Shown here one piece after another: positions 56,880 through 64,000 of a DNA stretch of 64,000 bases (positions are counted from its first letter, which is position 1; each line of letters opens with the position of its first letter). The notes under the pieces are model-generated. The model made no database searches. It saw only the letters and a program-made list of their open reading frames with translations, and was not told where the DNA came from. Made by a program: the position numbers and the translations under genes. This DNA is from Hymenopellis radicata (taxonomy: Eukaryota > Basidiomycota > Agaricomycetes > Agaricales > Physalacriaceae): contig JADNRX010000210.1 of NCBI GenBank assembly GCA_015501595.1, forward strand, positions 1 to 64,000, read 5' to 3'.

Positions 56880-58201
56880 TCATGTCAAAGTAGAGTAAGG
56901 TTTGCACCTCAGATGCGCATGCTCAGTTGCTATACTAAGCCGCGTGCCACTACACGTCGGCATCGAAGACGACGAAACAGGAAAGGTATTTCGAATGTGC
57001 TGACATAGTATAATGAACAGGAGACGCCAAACGAGGCCAATACAAACTACGGCCAAGTTCAGCGAAACAGAGTAACATGTAGAACTGTCATCAAACACGC
57101 AACAGACACAGTTATTCACCTGCTGGACATCCAGAAATTTCTTCAAATACGCCTCAGGGAGGCACCTCGCACCCGATGCCCGCTCAAAAACCTCCATCTG
57201 TCCACCATGCCACACAAGGCTGAACCGCCCGTCCGAGCCCTCTGCAACAACCATCGCATGAAGCATCTCCAAAACAGCGCGCAGCATCTTCAGCTTTGTC
57301 TGCGCGTGCTCCTCAAAGCCCGCGTAAATGCCCTGACGTGTGACCGATGTGAAGAGGCCCTTCTCGTAGCGCCCGATCACTATCTGCGGCGTTTGCGAGA
57401 GGTACATTTGCATGTACTTGGGAGATGACGGTCCTCCTGACGTCGACGTGAGTTCGACGATACGGTCTTGGGGGACGGTGCGGCCGAGCTTGATGACTGA
57501 TATCGTATTGGACCGGTCGATGGAGACTGTCCGTAGGGGAGTGGGACCTCCAAGGCTCTGATCTGCCAGTGAGGTCGCAAGCTCCTCCACTGCCATCGAT
57601 TCGGGAGCAGCGCATGCGTCGACTTCGTATCGCACGACGAGTTTCAAAGTGCCGAATGACTGAAAGCCAAAATGTAAGTAAGTGTGAATACTTAGTTGAA
57701 TCGCCGTTTGTATACCCACATAACAAGTGATACGGTGATGGTGGGGTGAATCGTGAAAGCCAGGCTCTCGGCGCGTGACCGCATCCTCGAACGCCATACC
57801 ATATCCACCGGTGGGCATTGTCTTCCTGGGCTCGAAGCGCTGGAAAGAGACCGTACGTTCGCCCAGTAGATGGAAGTCGAGGCGAAAGTCGGGCTTCTTC
57901 CCGGTGACCCACTGCAGCAGCTTGCGCAGGCCATTTCGGTCCGTCACAAAGTCGACAGAGGACCAGTCAAACTCTGGAGTCGTGGCTTCGACTGCCAACA
58001 CCGTGGGGAGCATTGGTGCGGAGGGCGACATGCGCCCGTTATAGTTGCATGGAACGTGCCCGACGTCTGGTTGCAAGATGAAGGGAGTCTGCTTGTCGAC
58101 CAAGATGCGTGGAGATCCTGAATGACGACGATTATATATGTAGGAGTGTCCGAATGACACTGGAGAAACGTGAGTGTTTCTCACGCACCAGGAACCAGCA
58201 T
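56880..58201 (-). CDS. Conserved fungal protein of unknown function
   Basis: Exons 58201-58189 (13 bases, MLVP plus one base), 58117-57720, and 57659 onward. It reads ILVDKQTPFILQPDVGHVPCNYN, FDWSSVDFVTDRNGLRKLLQW, DFRLDFHLLGERTVSFQRFE, GYGMAFEDAV, HHRITCY, FGTLKLVVRYEVDAC, YLSQTPQIVIGRYEKGLFT and FSLVWHGGQMEVFERAS. These blocks recur in a fungal family usually left unnamed or mislabelled in databases; no enzyme motif is visible. The 3' end is uncertain: the frame can run to 56880, or an intron from the GTGAAT after FLDVQQ to the TAG at 56949-56951 gives a short last exon ending at 56935. The tiny first exon is set by phase and the donor GTGCGT. Confidence 0.7.
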
Positions 58202-58696
58202 CGTTGGTCTTGTGGCGGTTCCGTGCCAATTGTACGAACCTATATATCTCGCATCGGTGATTATCGCATCAGGCGCGTTCTCTTCGACGATAGGAAGATT
58301 CAAGATGCGTTTCGGCGTCGACGCATGCAAACCGTTGAACAACTTTCGGTCAGTTGCTCGGCGTTGAGCACCTGTGCCATGGAGAGACATGGCCTGACTG
58401 AGGGGCTGATGGACAAAAAACAAGCAGGAACCGAACTTGTGCAGACGACTTATTAGCGCGCGCTTAGATTGAGTTTAGATCTTGAAGCTAATATGTTGAA
58501 GACGCCGTCGTGGAAGCTCGAACGTGAACATGTGAACATTCTACTGATTGTCTTCTGCGCATTCGGCAGCTGCAACTAGAAAGTCAGATATCACATTCAC
58601 GTTCAAGTCGGTAGCTCAGTACAGCAACAGGTCCAGAGTCAGAGTATGTTCAGCGAATACAGTAGCGAGAAGCGAATAGAGGCGTCCAGAGTGATA
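58202..58696. other. Intergenic, no gene seen
   Basis: About 495 bases between the 5' end of the previous gene and the 3' end of the next minus-strand gene. It should contain the former's promoter. Confidence 0.45.
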
Positions 58697-59726
58697 TCAG
58701 CCAAGCAACAAACTCTTGTAGTGTCGGATAAGGTTCGTAGCGTCGGTAGCCAGCTGGCCTACGGCGTCAGATCGTGAACGTTGATATCAGATGAGTACCT
58801 ACACGTTCATTGTTGCGACTTTGCTCCACCTGGGCATGAGCGTTCCGAAGGAATTGTTCAAGGGCTTGCTTTCTTCGAGCTTGATTACCTTGGACTACAG
58901 CCCATGTCAGAAGCTAATCGAATGAAATGAAGAAACACAAACTCATGGCACTGGCGGCTTCAATACTTTCCGCGCGCCGTTGGAATAAGTCTTCAATAAG
59001 TGGTGGGTAGATCTGCAAGACGGCTTGTACGCATTCCTGTGAACACTTTGTGAATCTGAAATAATTTTAAACTCGGGATTCAGAGGAATGCACATAGCTC
59101 GCGGCCCGGGCCTCCATGTCATCGAGGTCTTTTGATACGTCTTCGTACGAGAGTTCCCGTTGTCTGAGGGCAAAGATGTTGGATTTGAGTCCTTCGCTGC
59201 ATATATGCGTTAGAAAATGCTGATGCAGAAGAGATACCAGCTCAAACAGAGTTGCGATGCCGTTCTTGGACAATTCCTCGGCCAGTTTGCGTCCAGATAC
59301 ATAGAGAGCCTTCTTGTGATTCTCGAGAGCGGCAGAGCGAGCAGATAGTTTCTTGGCTTGTTGTTCTGTCATAATGTAAAGTATAATAGCGATTACGATG
59401 ACAGAAAGGCGTACTCTTGTATTCCTGGAAGAATTTTTGAACACTGCAGCGCGGTTCAGATGGTAGACTAAGAGGAGAAAGATAACTCACCCATCCGAGT
59501 CCGAGTCGTCCATTTGTGTCACTTCAGGCTCCGGGGGAGGAGGCTGCTTTCTGGCAGTCTTGGGTTTCTGGTTGAAGAGGTCGAAATTAGATTCATCGTC
59601 GTCGTCGCTGTTTTCGTTGGCGAATGAGATTGGTGCCGAAACACGAGAGGGACGGGCATTTTCTGTACACAGAATTAGCTTGACATTTCCAGAATGTGAG
59701 AGATACTGACTAGGTGAGCGAACCAT
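58697..59726 (-). CDS. Small coiled-coil protein, unknown function
   Basis: Exons 59726-59711 (16 bases), 59662-59491, a short exon at about 59443-59412 (VQKFFQEYK), one from about 59361 (QQAKKLSARSAALENHKKALYVSGRKLAEELSKNGIATLF), one with LKSNIFALRQRELSYEDVSKDLDDMEARAASY, then ECVQAVLQIYPPLIEDLFQRRAESIEAASAM, NQARRKQALEQFLRNAHAQVEQSRNNER and LATDATNLIRHYKSLLLG-stop at 58697. The N-terminus is acidic and Pro-rich (SDDDDESNFDLF, QPPPPEPEV); the rest is helical with heptad-like leucines. The join after IATLFEL is off by one base and unresolved. No named family recognised; size and layout recall small subunits of kinetochore or tethering complexes, but that is only a guess. Confidence 0.6.
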
Positions 59727-59828
59727 GGTCGATGATGGTGGTAAGAGAAAGAGACGCGACGCGTTTGTTTGGTTCCGCAGGCCACCTTTTCTGGTGTCGC
59801 CAAATACGGAAGTTACACTCTTCCCCTC
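59727..59828. promoter_or_regulatory. Divergent promoter, coiled-coil gene / STT4
   Basis: About 100 bases between the two opposed start codons, so upstream elements must be shared. No defined motif seen. Confidence 0.4.
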
Positions 59829-62800
59829 ATGGATTGGTAGGCATTCGCTGGTTTGCTACCTGCCATTGCTGACTCTACCTTCAATGCAGTTTGGAATTGA
59901 ACATTCACCAGCGCATTCTGTCGGACATCGCCTCGAGCGTTGGGGAAGACAAGGACGACCTGCGTTATGCAGGAGACATGATAGGATCCAAAGTACAGAC
60001 GAGAAATGTCGCCAGAGCACCTTTTAACCAACCAAATGGATTCGCTGTTAATGGTGTTGAGCAGAAGCAGGTCAATGGGACTCATACAGAGGCGGAAGAG
60101 GAGGAGCAGGTGGACAGGGTTTTCATGGTGAACGGCATCCATTTCGGCTGGAACATTGCTCATAGACACCATAGTCCGCGTCCCGAGTACACTGCAATAT
60201 CGCGTTCGGCGAATTGCTCTTCAATTTCCCCGAGGCACATATTGCAGAAAGGATTGGCAGCATCCTGCCAGTGCTCATTGACGTACTGCGAGACATACCA
60301 TACATCGACTTTGACCGAAGTCTGTCCTGGGAAGGTCGGATGCTTCCTACTTCTTGACCGTCATCCTGACTCCTCCATAGACTGGTCATTACCTGATCAA
60401 CTTGTATTCTCGACAGTCTCCGCTTTGCTGCGCGTAGCCAGTCTGCATCCTGAACACAACGCTGTCGCGACTGAAGCCATTTTAAGTTTCATTTCGGACA
60501 TTACCACAAAGATAGCCACGACAGCTCGTACGTCCTACCCTCTCCAACCTGAAATTGAACTAACGCCTGTTTAGCCTTGGACATCTTGACACAACTGTCA
60601 CCGGCCTTACATGGACTTTATCGTGCTATAAGTTCGACCTCTTTCGCCTGGAACACTTCGCAATGGAGGCAGCTACGGGAGCGCCTGACAGATCTATGTT
60701 CGCATTCTAATGTGGATCGTCTTAACCGACTTATCACCGACCTGTTTACCTTGGACGAGGAGGAGCCAGACTTTGATGCCCAGCATTTCATCGAGACATT
60801 TCTCGCGCGCTACGTCTCCAGAGGCCGCCCTCTTAGTGGATATTTCATTGTCTGCTGCGTTCTGGAGACGTCCTGGACAGTCCTGGCGCAAGCTTTGTCT
60901 CCGCCTCACACCGTTACTTATGGCAATCCTTCCGAAGCGGCTGCCGCTAATTCGGCGTGGAATTCGTTAATGAAACTGCCTGCCCTCGATTTGGAAATTG
61001 AGGATCAGAAGACTACTGACATGCTAAAGTCAACCATTCAGTATGCGATGCAGTGCTTCACGGATCTCCTCCTTCAGATCCAAGATATGGACACTGAACC
61101 CCCACCGGATACGTACACTTGGGAGACCATGTCGGAAAGCTTGGTGGGTTACAAAGACTTCCCTGGCGACCTTCACTGAACACTATTTAGAAACTGGCGT
61201 CTATCTGTTCCGTTGCGCTACGAGAACTAGACCAACATCTGTACTCGCGCCTTCTGCTATTCCTTAGCGAGGATTCTCCGATCTCGGACAACCTTGTGCA
61301 GGAGGCTGCTCTCAAGGCAACAACGATTCTCGTTCAGAAGTAAATCCTTCAAAAGTGTTTATCCCAAACGTATGATTAACATATTTTACAGCTTCCCAGA
61401 TATCGCGTCGAGAATGGCCACTCATTTGCGCCGCTTCGTTACAGCGCCCTTGCCTATATTCGAGTTCGAGTTTGCTTCTGAAACTCGCGCTCCTCCTCCA
61501 CTGGCTGCTGCTGCAAAATGCCTTGCTCAGTGTATCAAGGTCGGTTCACCAGAATATGCTTCAATCCTTCGCTAACAGTAGTTGTGTTTAGCTCGCTCCA
61601 GGCGACGATTTGATCATGTCCAACATGTATTCACTCTTGAATTACATTGCTGCGACGAGCAAAGAAATCTACGAGAATTCCAGTAGCTCTCAGCTGATCA
61701 ATAATCCGTTGTATAATGGGCAAGATATCGATGCCCTTCCCGCTGAGACAGGCCTTCACGGACTGTCAGAGGATGAGAAGCGACTAGTTGGGATTAGTAC
61801 GATTTCTGTAGTCACGCGTCTCGCGTTGGAGTTCAAGACTGAAGAGGCAAGTTCTATCACAGTTGATGGTTCCATTCCCTTGACTGGCTTTTGTCCAGGT
61901 CACACGTCTTACCATTTCAATGTTGCTTCAACGACTTCGCTCAGCCGAGCCAACCGTCGAGGCAGCTATCGCGTACAACTTGGTTGATTTAGCGCTATCG
62001 GCTCCCGAAAGTTCTTTCGTCGACATCATTCGCGTCTTCTCGACAATAAACCGCTCGGCGAATCCTGATGACCCGCGCTTCTCGAATAATATGGTGCGAG
62101 CTGCATGGGCGACAACTTGCGCAGCACTGATATCTTTCAGGTTCTGGCAGCACAGACGAGATTAGCTCAAGAAATGCATCGTCGTCCAGAGTTATACGAC
62201 CTGTACTTGGTTGAACTCTTGACATTGTTTGCGGACAAAGGTGTAGCTATCCAGAACGTTAAGATTGCGAATCATCATGTCAAGGTAACCGTTCATCTTC
62301 CCTTTGGAGTTCTGTAATTTACCGCCTTGAAATAGACCGACGACATGATTGAGCAGTTGGCCTCACTGTTGTTACCCATCGACGCGCTTCTCGCGCACAA
62401 GGATTACAGCCCTCACGTCAACTCGTCCTCAGTCGTGGTGGCGCTTTTCAGAAATATGTGGTTCTTGTGTATCCTCTTTCACTTCACTAGTGACGAGGAC
62501 AAGCATTCCAACGCCATGGGCTGGAAGCGACCTGCGATGGCTCGCATAGCCGCGAAGACCCCTGCCATGGTTGTGGAGGAATCCCAAGATGCGGTGGCAA
62601 GCGACGTGGAGTACAACTCTGTCATACGCCAGGAATACGCGCATACAGTAGGTTATCTCTAAGCAGGTTCAGCGGTAGCTAATTGGTTCGATGCAGGTCA
62701 TTTCGAAACACCGCACGTCGTTGACAGCCCATATACCGCTTCGGTCTAGCGATTTACGGTACCTGTCTTCAGGACAAATCGTCTTTTTGTTAACGATGCA

Positions 62801-64000
62801 TGATATGGAAATCATGCGATCGGCTGCTGGACTAACCTCTTCTCTCGTGTCCTACTTTGTCAACGATAGTCTCAATCGGCATCAGGGTTTGAGCGCATGT
62901 ATGGACGCGATAGCCGAGAAGGTAAGTCGCACGCATTCGTATTGTCCTTTAATTCAGACTCGTCTTAGGTGATTCGAGGATGTGTTGGTGACTTGAATGT
63001 ACAGGCTGCTCAACAGGCCCTACCGGAAGTGCTCTCTTCAGAATTGCAAACACTTTTGGTTTGCAGTACGCATCGTGTCGCCAAGGCTAGGGATGTCGCG
63101 TCCAAATTCTTGAATCGTCTCATTTCGTCATTCCCTTCGCTGATGTGCGATCCTCCGCTCGTCTTCGCCATTTTGGAGGTCCTCACCCTCCTGAGGCGCT
63201 CTTGCGAAAATGAATTTACGGACGAGGTACTACAATTTCCGCCTGTTGTCGTTACTGGTACTGATCTATCATCCTTAGTATAATCCGGTATACGAGTACA
63301 AGTCATCGCGCACTGGTATTGCTTTGGAGTTGACCGACAGCTATAAAGTTCGAAATGAGATATTGTCTCAGCTGCATCGCAACGCGAACAGTTGGTTCGA
63401 GCTCGCGTTAGGTCGAGCGCCTGTTGAATTACAATCGACGTTGCAGAAGTATTTGACTGTCCATCAGTCTTCTGCTGGTGTTGAAGGCGCAGAGCTTGGT
63501 GCGTCTATCGCCGAGCAGTTTGGTAAAGCTGTGGGACCTGTTCAACGACAACTTAGTGAGTTATTCCTTGCTCCTCTTGCTGTTCGGCATCTGATTGTGG
63601 CCAGCTTCACTTTCGGCACTGTCTGGCCAGGACATGGACCGATCCAAGATCCTTGCTAGTCAAATTGCGAGCAAGGGTTATTTCTCTGGAGAGGCTGCAG
63701 GCGTTCGTCTTGCTGGGCGGTCTGGTAAGCTCTTCTTCGTTATATTGACACCTAGACTAACACCCGTTCGCAAGGTGTCGATCAACTGGAAAAGCTGCCA
63801 CCTGATATCGCCCCGACGAGAGAAATCCAAGCTCTGAAGACACGACTAGCACATTCAATGGAAGGCATCCGTGGTAAGAATTGCGAGCTCACGGTCCAAG
63901 ACCTCAAGCGTCTGCTATTCCGATGCGCTTCGACTATTATTTCACTTTCGGAGGTCAGACCTTTTTATCCATGCTTATCCTTGACTCACCAGTTCACAGT
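59829..64000 (+). CDS. STT4: Phosphatidylinositol 4-kinase Stt4/PI4KA, N-terminal part
   Basis: Plasma-membrane PI4-kinase making PI4P; only the N-terminal alpha-solenoid lies in the window and the kinase domain must be to the right. The start exon is proposed as 59829-59836 (ATGGATTG), joined to 59890 to give MDCLELNIHQRILSDIASSVG. Further readings: FGELLFNFPEAHIAERIGSI, DWSLPDQLVFSTVSALLRVASLHPEHNAVATEAIL, DILTQLSPALHGLYRAIS, HFIETFLARYVSRGRPLSGYF, RRFVTAPLPIFEFEF, LAAAAKCLAQCIKLAPGDDLIMSNMYSLLNYIAA, TDDMIEQLASLLLPIDALL, and the diagnostic NPVYEYKSSRTGIALELTDSYKVRNEILSQLHRNANSWFELAL with LQSTLQKYL. Introns are short and numerous. Between about 59960 and 60200 the exon structure is unresolved: the continuous frame does not match the family and CNIAFGELLFN lies in another frame. 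Confidence 0.85.

Noticed and set aside
1..64000. CRISPR arrays, rRNA and tRNA genes
   Set aside because: No regularly spaced identical short repeats, no conserved rRNA stretches, and no cloverleaf with matching A and B boxes was found by eye; a tRNAscan run would settle the tRNA question.

Overview
The window is nuclear DNA of a filamentous basidiomycete, most likely an Agaricomycete. The evidence is dense genes with many 48-65 nt GT-AG introns, a basidiomycete-style P450, a DUF6535 membrane protein family, F-box/LRR-like paralogues with acidic tracts, and housekeeping proteins of fungal type. No prokaryotic features, rRNA, convincing tRNA or CRISPR array were seen.

Layout. 1-9 kb: acetyl-CoA synthetase (5' end cut by the window edge), a 13-exon cytochrome P450, a PL14-type polysaccharide lyase and a Pro-rich protein ending in a CaaX box. 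8.9-12.8 kb (minus): a Stealth-family sugar-phosphotransferase (Xpt1-like) and a small secreted protein. 13.8-21.2 kb: two F-box-like paralogues in direct repeat flanking a DUF6535 gene; the first F-box copy is decayed. 21.4-23.9 kb: HIS1, then an unknown membrane protein here called gene Y (minus). 24.2-27.1 kb: a 2.9-kb foldback DNA element with ~380-bp terminal inverted repeats and an exact 8-bp target duplication, carrying a piece of an SH3-domain gene. 27.5-41 kb: a rearranged zone with a truncated creC/WDR20 copy, a minisatellite-like tract, about 8 kb without recognisable genes, fragments of gene Y, and a near-complete creC. 41.2-44.9 kb: branched-chain 2-oxoacid dehydrogenase E1-beta and a membrane-anchored SH3 protein. 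45-51.1 kb: a reverse-transcriptase scrap, three paralogous Zn2Cys6 regulators (minus) and an RTA1-family gene (plus) between the second and third. 52-55.6 kb: a truncated old-yellow-enzyme remnant and a second DUF6535 copy, inverted relative to the first. 55.7-64 kb: Dpb4/POLE3, a conserved fungal protein of unknown function, a coiled-coil protein and the N-terminal half of the PI4-kinase Stt4, which runs off the right edge.

Together this is a housekeeping neighbourhood (carbon activation, histidine synthesis, branched-chain catabolism, replication, phosphoinositide signalling) broken up by segmental duplications and one transposon. The ancestral order HIS1 > Y > < creC <> BCKDH-E1b can be inferred from the duplicated pieces.

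Several otherwise conserved genes need exactly one base added or removed, usually in a short C or G run. This suggests consensus indel errors at least as much as real pseudogenes, and it limits confidence in calling any single gene dead. Exon coordinates below were derived by hand from splice signals, phase and family resemblance.
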